Positions 1-7,507 of a stretch of 7,630 nt of DNA are shown here, one piece after another. The position numbers and the translations under genes are program-made. The DNA is taken from assembly GCA_947165105.1 (NCBI GenBank), contig CAMUZC010000075.1:1-7630 (forward strand), read 5' to 3'. The stretch's first letter is position 1, and each line of letters opens with the position of its first letter. Under the pieces are notes generated by a model, which was not told the DNA's origin, did not search any database, and was given only the letters and a program-made list of their open reading frames with translations. The stretch is from an uncultured Lachnospiraceae bacterium (GTDB lineage Bacteria; Bacillota_A; Clostridia; TANB77; CAG-508).

Positions 1-46
1 GCCCAATCCCCAATCCCCAATCCCCAATCCCCAATCCCCAATCCCC
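1..46. repeat. telomeric repeat array, C-strand (CCCCAAT)n
   Basis: The window begins with a perfect 7-base period. Full CCCCAAT units lie at 8-14, 15-21, 22-28, 29-35 and 36-42. A first unit at 1-7 has G in place of the first C, and a final CCCC at 43-46 precedes the non-repetitive AT-rich sequence. The C-rich strand reads 5'->3' into the chromosome, as expected for a left chromosome end; the complementary 3' overhang strand would be (ATTGGGG)n. C4A2 (Tetrahymena) and C4A4 (Oxytricha) are known ciliate telomeres, and this is a C4A2T variant. The array is short, which is typical of macronuclear ends or of assembly trimming. The G at base 1 may be a sequencing or assembly artefact. A simple internal G/C repeat is the alternative, but the terminal position, the orientation and the contrast with the AT-rich background favour a telomere. 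Confidence 0.9.
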
Positions 47-250
47 ATTCTAAATAATAAATGATTTAAAAAATATAATTAAATAACATTAATTTATATT
101 AAAAAAAATTAATAATTTAACCATAAAATTATTTTCTTAAAGAAATTATCTTAAAGTTATTTTCTTAAAGTTATTTGTTTAAAGTTATTTTTAATCTATA
201 TTAACATAAAATTAAATCTAAAATTAAAAGCTATATATCTATTTGATAAA
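47..250. other. short AT-rich subtelomere and 3' flank of the gene
   Basis: This 204-base stretch between the telomere and the stop codon is only about 10% G+C by eye. I see no coding sequence, RNA gene or canonical AATAAA signal on the minus strand. It must contain the 3' UTR and the transcription end of the gene at 251-7507, which points toward the telomere. The gene's TAA stop is followed four codons later, in frame, by a TAG (239-241), a back-up stop. A 14-bp tandem repeat occupies 129-184. Such a compact interval between the last gene and the telomere is characteristic of ciliate macronuclear chromosomes. Confidence 0.7.
129..184. repeat. 14-bp tandem repeat, four units, consensus TTATTTTCTTAAAG
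   Basis: Four consecutive 14-base units end in the shared core TTAAAG: 129-142 and 157-170 are identical (TTATTTTCTTAAAG), 143-156 is AAATTATCTTAAAG, and 171-184 is TTATTTGTTTAAAG. A degenerate partial unit (TTATTTTTAA) follows from 185. The array lies between the stop codon and the telomere, so it is either in the 3' UTR or just beyond it. The role is unknown; it could be a subtelomeric minisatellite or a transcript-end signal. The period is clear, but slippage in AT-rich DNA is a sufficient explanation. Confidence 0.8.
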
Positions 251-3200
251 TTACTCCTCAAGGAGTTTTTCAATTTTACCAAATTTAACTTCTTTTTCAA
301 TATCTTTTCCTTGTACCTTTTTCAAATTTCTCACAGCAAGTACTGTGAATAATAAAGCAAAAGCTAAAAAGACAGAAGATATTATAATTAAGGCTTTTTC
401 ATAAATTGAAATTCCAATTTCTTTTTGGATATAGTAAATTTCATTTAAAGTTAAAGATTTATCACTTCTTCTTAATGTAGCAGTATACATAACATAATGA
501 TCTTTAATATTTTTATCATGAACTGGCTTGTCTTTTATATTTTTAATTTTTCCAAATTTATATAACACTTCGCTTTCCTCTAATTTCCTTAAATCTTTTA
601 TGCTAGAATTTGTATAATCCATTTTGCTTAATGAATAATCACAATTATTTTCATCATCATTACTATCTTTATCATATTTTATTTTTGGCCTTAATTCAAT
701 AGAAGGGTTGCTTCTCTTCCCAGAAACAACCATATCTAAATAAACCAAAGTACCTACTTTTAATTTATAAGCAAAAGTCAAAGGTGTTCTAATATGCTCA
801 GTGACTTGATTTTGTCCATGATTTTCATTTAAATCAAGAGTAGCAGAGGCTTCTTTTGCAACTTTTAAAACTGAAGGTAATTTATTTATTTCATCAGGAG
901 TTAAAGCACCAATAGATTCAATACATTTATAATATCTTAAATAAATATAACTTCCAAAGCTTTCTCCCTGTAAAATTGCAGAATTTAGATCAAATTTAAC
1001 TACAGTCCCATCAGAAGTCTTTTTTACAGATATTTCTTTCAATCCCTGATAATGTCCAAGATACGTCATTCCTTTATCTATAACTATTTCATAAGTAGTA
1101 TTATATGAATTTCCGTTACCTATATTTTTTATCAAGAAATCGACTCTCATTATACCTTCGTCTTCATGATATAATTCCTGATTTTCTTTATCTACATATT
1201 CCCCATTTGGTAACTGTTCTACTAGAGTTCTACTATAACTTAGTACAAGCCATGCTCCAGTACCATATATAAATGGTTTTTCTCCTTTTGATTCTTTTAC
1301 TTTTCCATTCCATTGTTTGTATTTCATAGTAACAGTATTAATTGGATATGATATACCATATGGTATTTGAGAAACACTTGATCTAATTAATATACCAACT
1401 TGGGCTATATCAGGTGCTCCTATTATTGTTTTTGGGAAAAGTGGAAAATCTTTTTTAATTCCTTCTACTGTTACTTTTTTAAATTCATAATCAACTTTGC
1501 TTTCAGTGAAACTTATTGTATTATTCCCTAATTCTTTCCAATATTCATCTATTTCTTCTAAATAGTTTTTATTTTGAGTTGCATTTGCCATTTTTTCCAA
1601 AATTTCTTTATTTACATATTTTATTCCATCTATATTCCAGTCTAATCCAAGAATAATAGATAAATCTAAATCACTGGCTTGAGCTGAAGTATATAGTACT
1701 TTTCCATTGAAATCTCCTCCTTCGAATGGGACACCAATATAAAGAGAAGGAACTTTTACTGTATATTTATGATAATTTTTTATAGGATCAGTATTTGTTC
1801 CTGGGAATTTATCGAAATAAGAAGTAATTACTTCTAATTTTATTTCAATTGGCTTACCTCTTAAATTAACTGGAAAATCATCAGTAACATTTATTTGAAG
1901 ATTATATTCACCTTTGAAACCATCTCTTATTGTTACTACATTTATATTTTCAAAATCGAAAAATTCAGGTGCTACATCTATATTGTGATCACTTGGTTTT
2001 ATTTGAATATAATCTTTATATTCATTATCAACAGTATATTTTAAAAATCTATATTCTAAAGGAGCTTGTATAGTATGAGCATGTTTCGATAATAAATCAT
2101 TAGCACTAATTGGCTTTTTACCTCTATAATCAAAAATTATAGCATCTCCTTTCATATTCCAATCAAATCCACAATTATTATAAAATATAATTTTTGCATA
2201 AGTTGTATCTCCAGGTTGGATAACAGCTTTTGACTTTCTAATTCCCCCTATATATACAGATATTGCAACGTCTCCAAATCCATATGAATTTGCATAAAAA
2301 TCTTTAAATGGCCATTCTTTTTCAATTTTTCCTTCATCTCTAAATATATATGAATGATAAATTACAGCATTGAAAGTATTTACTCTTCCTGGGAATAAAT
2401 TATTTGCTATTTCTATATCATTTCTTTTAGCATTAACAATACTAACAGGATCATCAACCACTAAGAAACTATTTGGACCATTTGCAGGATTCCAATAGAC
2501 AAATCTACCCCCTTCATTAACTTTTACCATTCCTTCATATTTAATTTTATCAAAATAGGTCAATTTCATCAAAACATTAAATGATTCTTTTGCTTCTCCT
2601 CTTAAATTTGCAGCAAAATATAAATAATCTTTAGATGTAGGTGTAACTAAAAGATTATCTTCTAATTCATATAAATTATCTGGAGTATATTGATCTCCTT
2701 TACATTTATAATTTGTTAATCTTTCATCATTTTTTTCCAAATCTACAATAATTGGAACTATATTATTTTGATTCACATTTCCTGTGTAATATTTTATATT
2801 TGTATCAGGACCAAACTCTGGCCTTTTTCTATTATATAAACAAACATATATATTTTTATTTCTTTCATTTATTATTTTTTGAACAGCAGAATTACCTTTA
2901 TTAGTATAACTTATTAAATCTTTTCCTTCCACCCAATTAGTTAATGAACTTGATTTATCAACTGAAATAGTATTACAAGTCTTTTGTCCTGCTACTAAAG
3001 TATCATCTTTATTTTGTAAGTTATCACTCCACCATCCTCTTTTTTTTGTACCATGATAATCCATTTCATTATTTTTGTCATAAAGAATACTGAATCCAAG
3101 GCCTTTATAAATTGGTATTGCAATAGTATTTTGAGGTTTAATAATAGTATTATCATAATTAGGTACATGGTTATCCATATGATATTTATATGCTTTGTCC

Positions 3201-6200
3201 ATATTGTTATTATCGTAATCAATATGAGTTAAATCCCACATATCTTCTTGAATATATCCTGTTGGATAATACTTTTCAACTGTTGGAGAATAATTCCATT
3301 TTTTTCCTGTGACTGAGGAACCTTTATCTACTTTATGTAAAGTTGTTATATCTTTTAATTCTTCTTCACATTTTGCTATGGCATCTTGATCTGTTAAATC
3401 AGCACATAATTTAGCTTTTTCAATTTGTTTCAAAAATTCACCTTCTACTTTTTTTCCTCCAACTATGGCTCCTTTTTCACTAAAGCATGTTCCATAAGAG
3501 GCAAATCCCCCTTGTCTTAAATAAACATTCTTTTTATTTTCAAATTTTGAATATTCTATATTTTCCTTACTTGTTGCTGCATATTCACGATCATGATATT
3601 CTCCTGATGATTTTGGTACAAATAAAATTTGATTTTTTTCACAACGAGTTATTTCAAAATATTTTGGATAATTATTTAATAATTTTATATGAAGATGAAT
3701 TTGAGCATTTTCATCTGAAGGCCATTCATATATTTGTTTTCCATCTTGTAATATTTCATATGTAGTTGTCATCATAAAGTTTTTTAACGGTGGGGGGATG
3801 GGAGGAACATCTGGGAAAACACTTCTAAGTGGTTGATGCCATACTCTTCCCCATATATCTTTCCATGTTGTTCTAGAAGTACTGGTTCCAGCTGGAATTA
3901 CTTGTCCTTTACCAACAGTTAAATATTCAATAAATGGAATTGATGATATACCCAAATTTGAAATCATACTAAATCCTGCTCCATTTCCTACGATACCAGG
4001 CTTTGTTTGGAAATGAGTTTCAGCTGTTCCATATACAGTTCTATGGTTAATTTCTTGAATATATACTCCATATCTACTGAATGGCTCTAATGTTTCATAT
4101 CCATTTAATGTTCTATCTAATTTTGCTTTTATTTCAAGAGCTGGATAACTCCAAGCACTTTCATATGTGAATAAATGATTTTCACTTGAAACAAAATAAT
4201 ATCTTTCATATGTATCTGGGAAAGAAATATCATATTTCATTTCCTCAATAGTCAATATTAAATTAACATTTTCACGAACTAAAACATCTTTTGAATTTCT
4301 TAAATTTTCAATATTTACTTTAATACCTAAATTTTTACCAAATTGTTCATTTGACATAAGTCCTCTTCTGAAAAATGCTTCTATTTTATTGTTTTTATAT
4401 TCAGTTTTATAAATAGCAATTTGATCAGGAGCAATAGTTACTTCTTCTGTACTTTTAATTTTATATGAACCTAAATCAATTATAATTTTTCCTCCATATA
4501 TGCATGTTGTATTAATTATTGTAAAATCTAAAGTATGAACATATAAAAATTTAATTGATTTATATACTTCATGATGGCCAGAATAATCATCATCTTTTTT
4601 AAAACCATAAATTTGATCAGGATGTCTTATTGAATCTTCAACATTAGGAATAATATAATGAACAGGTCTTACATAGCTTGTATTAGTAAAGTAATTTTTT
4701 ATTGAGTTTTCATCAGTAGGATCAATTACTTTAAGGTCACAATATTCAAATAATTCATTTGAATAAATATTTGGTTTAAGTATAGTATTTCTATGCTCTT
4801 CTTCAAAATTATCAAAATATCCATATTCTAAGACTTGGCTTTTTACATCAATTGTTCTTTCTTCAAAGCATCCATCTTTATGTGGATCATAAGCTACAAG
4901 TTTATCAACTGAAAAAATAACTTTTTCATCTACTTTTGGAGGATTCACATAATTTTCATTTTTATAGAAATATATATCTGATCTAGTAAATATAAATTCT
5001 CTTTTTGCTCTATCTTTTTTGATAGTATCTTTCCATTCATCAGGAATATTTTTAAAACTTTTATAAAGAGTTTCAGCTCCTTCTGGCGTTGAATCATCTA
5101 TAAAGACCATTAATCTTTGTGAAGCTAATTTATAAAATCTATCACTATTTCTGTAATTAACTTGTTTTATAATTTCTGATGTTTTACCAATAGTTATCAG
5201 ACCAACATTAATTCCTTTAAGGTCTACATCATTTTTTAAATTTTCAGCTTCTTCATCACTATTAATTTTTTCAATAGTTTGTTTCACAGGGAGTACTGGG
5301 GAGTCCCATTCTGCAATGATAACAGCTCCTTTACCTTGTAGGAAAGCTGTGTAAATAAAATCAGTTGCACCTGAAGAATTAAATGGTACTTCATAATTAT
5401 TAATTGTATTATTATAATAATCAACATATATTTTCAAATTCCATTGAGTTTTTCTTTGATCATCTCCATCTGTTAAAGGAGATATTATTGGAATTAAGCC
5501 TATATATTCAACATCAAAAGCACCTGTTTGTTCTTTATTTTCAACTTTAACAACATTATCTACATATTGTCCTTCACCTTTAACTGGATAAAATGAACTT
5601 GGATCTGGATTTATAGCTACTCTTAATAATGAAGCTGCTTCACAATTTACTCTTATGTTATCAGCCAATATATTTTCTATATTGTTCGAATCTGTGAAAA
5701 CTAAAATAGGATTTAAAAGTAAAACACTATATTTTTCTTGAGTAGCTTTATAATTTAAGACTGATATTGTAATTTTAAAATTATATTTTTCATAAGAATC
5801 AATTTCACCTAGTTCACAATATAGGAAATCATTTTTGCTAGTAACAGTTTTTTTTTTTGTTACTTTGTTTGGAATTAATGTCTTATTATTTGTTTTAATA
5901 CATTTATCTGGTATTTCAGTCCAATTAAAATTATCAGGTAAAAACATATATAAAGCAGAATTATTTATTTTTTGATCATTTAAATTATGGAGAATACTTT
6001 TTATTTCTAAATTAAACCCTGCTTCACCTGCAGGTATTGGTATATCAGGCAATTCTGTTGAATTTATTGACATAGTAACTTTTGAAGTAAAATATAATTC
6101 TTTACTAAGAGCCAATGAAAGAAGATTTAAAATAATATCTCTATCACCTCCGCTAAACATTGGATTGAAATTCATTAAAAATATTTGACCATTTTTTTCG

Positions 6201-7507
6201 TTTGATTTATGGGAAACTAATGTAAGATTTTCTTTTTGGGTTTCAGTTAAATTGCTTAATCTTCCTGTATCTTTATCTTTTATTTTTAAATCCACTTCTT
6301 CTGTATCCATTGAAATTAAAGTTTTTAATTCAGGATCTAATTTTTCGGTTAAAAATGTGGAAGATATACATACTTTCTTTTCTTCCTTTAATGAAACACA
6401 AGCTAATTGCTTTTTAAAATCAATATCATTTGAATATTCTCTATAGGTATCTTCACATCCTTTTGTAGATATTTTTCTATCATTATTGTCTATAGTTAAT
6501 AATTTTTGAAAATTATAAGTGCCTTTTGCAATTAAGCCAAAATCTTGGAATAAATAACCTGATTTCCCTGTAGCAAATATAATTCCTCCATTATTGTAAT
6601 ATTCCTTAATTTTGTTAATACCACTTTGCTCTAATTTCTTTTTAATAAGAGCTTCTGCTCCTAAAATATAATCAGGTATTATTAAAATTCCAAATCTTGG
6701 AATACCATTATCCATTAAAGCTCCTTTTCTAATTGCAGCTTCATTAATCCAAGTTACAAAGGTATTTTTAGTATTATTACCCTTTTTATTCAAGAAAGTT
6801 TGATAGTCATCTAAACATATTCCTTTACCTAAATAAGTTTGGAAATAAGTACACCAATCAATGGCTTCATCAAAATAATTTATATTATTCAAATATTCAT
6901 AATTTCCATTTATATTTAATATAGCAATATCAGCATCATATAAAGCTCTTGCTTTTTTAATTTTTAGTGTTTGATCTGTTTTTAGACCTATATCAAGTCC
7001 ATCCAATTCTTCAGGCTTTATTGAAATGAATCCTCCTTGTTTATATTTTTTGGTTAAAATAGTGCCGTTATCCAATTTGTGATCATAAGTAAAAGCATAT
7101 GGATATAAAACTATGTTAGAAGTATATTGCTTCATACTTTTTATAAACCATTTTCTTATTTTATCATATCCGTCTGTATTTGGGTCAACAATTTTTACAT
7201 CATCAAATTCATTTGAAGTAGCCAAAGATCTTAAATTATGGTTATTTTCTCCTTCTAATTCTTTTGGATCAAGATGTCTTACTGTTTCACCTTCAATAGA
7301 TTTATAATAATTTATTTTTTTTATTTCTTCCTCCACTACCTCTCTGTTGTTTAAATCTATATCAGGGATTTCTCCTTCTTCTACTTCTGAATGCGAAAAT
7401 ATATCTTCTATTTTAGGTGATTTTATTTTGGAATTTAAGTTGGTTGTGGTTGTTACTACTATTGAGAGAAGTAGTAATAGTATTTGAATCGGTTTATTTA
7501 GTAACAT
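251..7507 (-). CDS. giant secreted-ectodomain type I membrane protein, function unknown
   Basis: This is a single uninterrupted 2418-residue reading frame (about 280 kDa) from ATG at 7507-7505 to TAA at 253-251. No intron is needed. Residues 1-23 are a signal peptide: MLLNKP, a hydrophobic ILLLLLSIVV core, then TTTTN. An acidic linker follows (about 33-62). Residues about 100-470 show an alpha/beta pattern like class I glutamine-amidotransferase-like folds (FGILIIPDY at 272-280, YYNNGGIIFATGKSG at 303-317, GQIFLMNFNPMF at 440-451), with no catalytic Cys evident. Later beta-rich parts resemble DUF11/CARDB Ig-like modules (about 475-606, 1742-1895 and 2110-2195). A polyproline patch lies at 1235-1240. 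A transmembrane helix at 2372-2392 is followed by basic RNLKK and a 26-residue tail, so the ectodomain should face outside. About 18 N-X-S/T sequons and 21 cysteines fit a glycosylated surface protein. The start has A at -3 in an A-rich leader and is followed directly by the signal peptide, which supports it. It is the only gene in the window. I recognise no named family for the whole protein; adhesion or cell-surface structure is a guess. Confidence 0.93.
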   Translation of the reverse strand: MLLNKPIQILLLLLSIVVTTTTNLNSKIKSPKIEDIFSHSEVEEGEIPDIDLNNREVVEEEIKKINYYKSIEGETVRHLDPKELEGENNHNLRSLATSNEFDDVKIVDPNTDGYDKIRKWFIKSMKQYTSNIVLYPYAFTYDHKLDNGTILTKKYKQGGFISIKPEELDGLDIGLKTDQTLKIKKARALYDADIAILNINGNYEYLNNINYFDEAIDWCTYFQTYLGKGICLDDYQTFLNKKGNNTKNTFVTWINEAAIRKGALMDNGIPRFGILIIPDYILGAEALIKKKLEQSGINKIKEYYNNGGIIFATGKSGYLFQDFGLIAKGTYNFQKLLTIDNNDRKISTKGCEDTYREYSNDIDFKKQLACVSLKEEKKVCISSTFLTEKLDPELKTLISMDTEEVDLKIKDKDTGRLSNLTETQKENLTLVSHKSNEKNGQIFLMNFNPMFSGGDRDIILNLLSLALSKELYFTSKVTMSINSTELPDIPIPAGEAGFNLEIKSILHNLNDQKINNSALYMFLPDNFNWTEIPDKCIKTNNKTLIPNKVTKKKTVTSKNDFLYCELGEIDSYEKYNFKITISVLNYKATQEKYSVLLLNPILVFTDSNNIENILADNIRVNCEAASLLRVAINPDPSSFYPVKGEGQYVDNVVKVENKEQTGAFDVEYIGLIPIISPLTDGDDQRKTQWNLKIYVDYYNNTINNYEVPFNSSGATDFIYTAFLQGKGAVIIAEWDSPVLPVKQTIEKINSDEEAENLKNDVDLKGINVGLITIGKTSEIIKQVNYRNSDRFYKLASQRLMVFIDDSTPEGAETLYKSFKNIPDEWKDTIKKDRAKREFIFTRSDIYFYKNENYVNPPKVDEKVIFSVDKLVAYDPHKDGCFEERTIDVKSQVLEYGYFDNFEEEHRNTILKPNIYSNELFEYCDLKVIDPTDENSIKNYFTNTSYVRPVHYIIPNVEDSIRHPDQIYGFKKDDDYSGHHEVYKSIKFLYVHTLDFTIINTTCIYGGKIIIDLGSYKIKSTEEVTIAPDQIAIYKTEYKNNKIEAFFRRGLMSNEQFGKNLGIKVNIENLRNSKDVLVRENVNLILTIEEMKYDISFPDTYERYYFVSSENHLFTYESAWSYPALEIKAKLDRTLNGYETLEPFSRYGVYIQEINHRTVYGTAETHFQTKPGIVGNGAGFSMISNLGISSIPFIEYLTVGKGQVIPAGTSTSRTTWKDIWGRVWHQPLRSVFPDVPPIPPPLKNFMMTTTYEILQDGKQIYEWPSDENAQIHLHIKLLNNYPKYFEITRCEKNQILFVPKSSGEYHDREYAATSKENIEYSKFENKKNVYLRQGGFASYGTCFSEKGAIVGGKKVEGEFLKQIEKAKLCADLTDQDAIAKCEEELKDITTLHKVDKGSSVTGKKWNYSPTVEKYYPTGYIQEDMWDLTHIDYDNNNMDKAYKYHMDNHVPNYDNTIIKPQNTIAIPIYKGLGFSILYDKNNEMDYHGTKKRGWWSDNLQNKDDTLVAGQKTCNTISVDKSSSLTNWVEGKDLISYTNKGNSAVQKIINERNKNIYVCLYNRKRPEFGPDTNIKYYTGNVNQNNIVPIIVDLEKNDERLTNYKCKGDQYTPDNLYELEDNLLVTPTSKDYLYFAANLRGEAKESFNVLMKLTYFDKIKYEGMVKVNEGGRFVYWNPANGPNSFLVVDDPVSIVNAKRNDIEIANNLFPGRVNTFNAVIYHSYIFRDEGKIEKEWPFKDFYANSYGFGDVAISVYIGGIRKSKAVIQPGDTTYAKIIFYNNCGFDWNMKGDAIIFDYRGKKPISANDLLSKHAHTIQAPLEYRFLKYTVDNEYKDYIQIKPSDHNIDVAPEFFDFENINVVTIRDGFKGEYNLQINVTDDFPVNLRGKPIEIKLEVITSYFDKFPGTNTDPIKNYHKYTVKVPSLYIGVPFEGGDFNGKVLYTSAQASDLDLSIILGLDWNIDGIKYVNKEILEKMANATQNKNYLEEIDEYWKELGNNTISFTESKVDYEFKKVTVEGIKKDFPLFPKTIIGAPDIAQVGILIRSSVSQIPYGISYPINTVTMKYKQWNGKVKESKGEKPFIYGTGAWLVLSYSRTLVEQLPNGEYVDKENQELYHEDEGIMRVDFLIKNIGNGNSYNTTYEIVIDKGMTYLGHYQGLKEISVKKTSDGTVVKFDLNSAILQGESFGSYIYLRYYKCIESIGALTPDEINKLPSVLKVAKEASATLDLNENHGQNQVTEHIRTPLTFAYKLKVGTLVYLDMVVSGKRSNPSIELRPKIKYDKDSNDDENNCDYSLSKMDYTNSSIKDLRKLEESEVLYKFGKIKNIKDKPVHDKNIKDHYVMYTATLRRSDKSLTLNEIYYIQKEIGISIYEKALIIISSVFLAFALLFTVLAVRNLKKVQGKDIEKEVKFGKIEKLLEE
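332..394 (-). other. transmembrane helix (residues 2372-2392)
   Basis: Twenty-one uncharged residues, ALIIISSVFLAFALLFTVLAV, are followed immediately by basic RNLKK and a 26-residue charged tail ending KIEKLLEE. The positive-inside rule places the tail in the cytosol and the N-terminal part outside, a type I topology in combination with the signal peptide. The tail shows no recognisable sorting or kinase motif. Confidence 0.9.
923..1180 (-). other. domain: membrane-proximal DUF11-like beta module (residues ~2110-2195)
   Basis: The segment GIMRVDFLIKNIGNGNSYNTTYEIVIDKGMTYLG... matches the typical 'hxFxIxNxGxxxAxxVxhxhxxxhxhhx' signature of DUF11-type domains. It is followed by a VVKFDL strand and ESFGSYIYLRYY. 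It is the clearest Ig-like module of the protein and lies about 180 residues outside the transmembrane helix. Confidence 0.45.
1823..2284 (-). other. domain: CARDB/Ig-like beta region (residues ~1742-1895)
   Basis: The stretch GDVAISVYIGG followed by AVIQPGDTTYAKIIFYNNCGFDWN has the CARDB/NEW3-like pattern of a strand, a 'xxPGDxxxxxIxxxNxG' turn and a further strand. It is followed by a second strand set ending in GEYNLQINVTDDFP...PIEIKLEV. These modules are common in the ectodomains of large surface proteins. No catalytic residues are apparent. The boundaries are approximate. Confidence 0.35.
3789..3815 (+). other. G-rich tract in an otherwise AT-rich gene
   Basis: On the plus (template) strand there are G-runs at 3789-3790, 3792-3797 (six G), 3800-3802, 3804-3805 and 3813-3815. 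This is the only such cluster in the coding region. It encodes the polyproline stretch PPIPPP (residues 1235-1240) on the minus strand. It could form a weak, two-tetrad G-quadruplex, but the runs are uneven and the coding of prolines explains it adequately. Confidence 0.35.
5690..6085 (-). other. domain: DUF11-like beta module (residues ~475-606)
   Basis: This segment directly follows the amidotransferase-like domain and alternates hydrophobic residues in the manner of a beta sandwich. It includes PIPAGEAGFNLEIKSILHNLN, a PDNFNW segment, then FLYCELGEIDSYEKYNFKITISV. The order (unstructured start, N-terminal strand with an 'additional property' Gly, then an 'xLGxIxxYExYxFxIxI' strand pair) resembles DUF11-type repeats of surface proteins. 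It carries sequons at 482, 515, 528 and 541. The assignment is tentative. Confidence 0.35.
5841..5863. repeat. T11 homopolymer inside a 6-bp inverted repeat
   Basis: The plus strand reads GTAACA (5841-5846), G, a run of eleven T (5848-5858), G, TTAC. The sequence TGTTAC (5858-5863) is the exact reverse complement of GTAACA. In the mRNA this is an A11 run coding the lysines of the VTKKKTVT segment (residues ~549-556). The reading frame is kept across it. It is the longest homopolymer I see in the gene and a spot prone to indel errors or polymerase slippage. Confidence 0.6.
6098..7210 (-). other. domain: class I glutamine-amidotransferase-like fold (residues ~100-470)
   Basis: Several elements recur in the order known from GATase-like domains, such as the trimerisation domain of GH42 beta-galactosidases and DUF4350-type proteins. 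These are a first strand with DADIAILNI (191-199), a strand ending in IIPDY (276-280), a helix, then Y-x-N-x-GG-x-I-x-A-x-G-x-S-G (304-317), and a closing strand plus helix, GQIFLMNFNP...ILNLLSLAL (440-467). The position where active amidotransferases carry the nucleophile Cys reads ATGKSG, so catalysis is unlikely and a binding or structural role is more plausible. Residues about 340-435 look like an insertion. The call rests on pattern recognition only, without a profile search. Confidence 0.45.

Noticed and set aside
1..46. CRISPR or microsatellite interpretation of the CCCCAAT array
   Set aside because: There are no spacers, the period is 7, and the array is terminal and oriented like a telomere C-strand.
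2995..3222. 75-codon ORF on the minus strand
   Set aside because: It overlaps the long gene in another frame, is dominated by Ile/Met/Thr from AT-rich codons, and has no domain features. It is a frame shadow.
3487..3765. 92-codon ORF on the plus strand
   Set aside because: It is antisense to the giant gene, and its Phe/His/Leu/Ile-rich composition is the expected mirror of Lys/Glu/Asn-rich coding on the other strand.
6252..6446. 64-codon ORF on the plus strand
   Set aside because: It is antisense to the well-supported gene; the Ser/Phe-rich translation reflects complementary codons, with no independent support.
7113..7307. 64-codon ORF on the plus strand with a hydrophobic start
   Set aside because: It is antisense to the N-terminal coding region; the hydrophobicity is a by-product of the reverse complement of charged codons.
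251..7507. Bacterial origin of the giant ORF
   Set aside because: There is no Shine-Dalgarno sequence before the ATG, the gene abuts a telomere-like end, the flanks are 5-10% GC, and the leader is A-rich as in protists.
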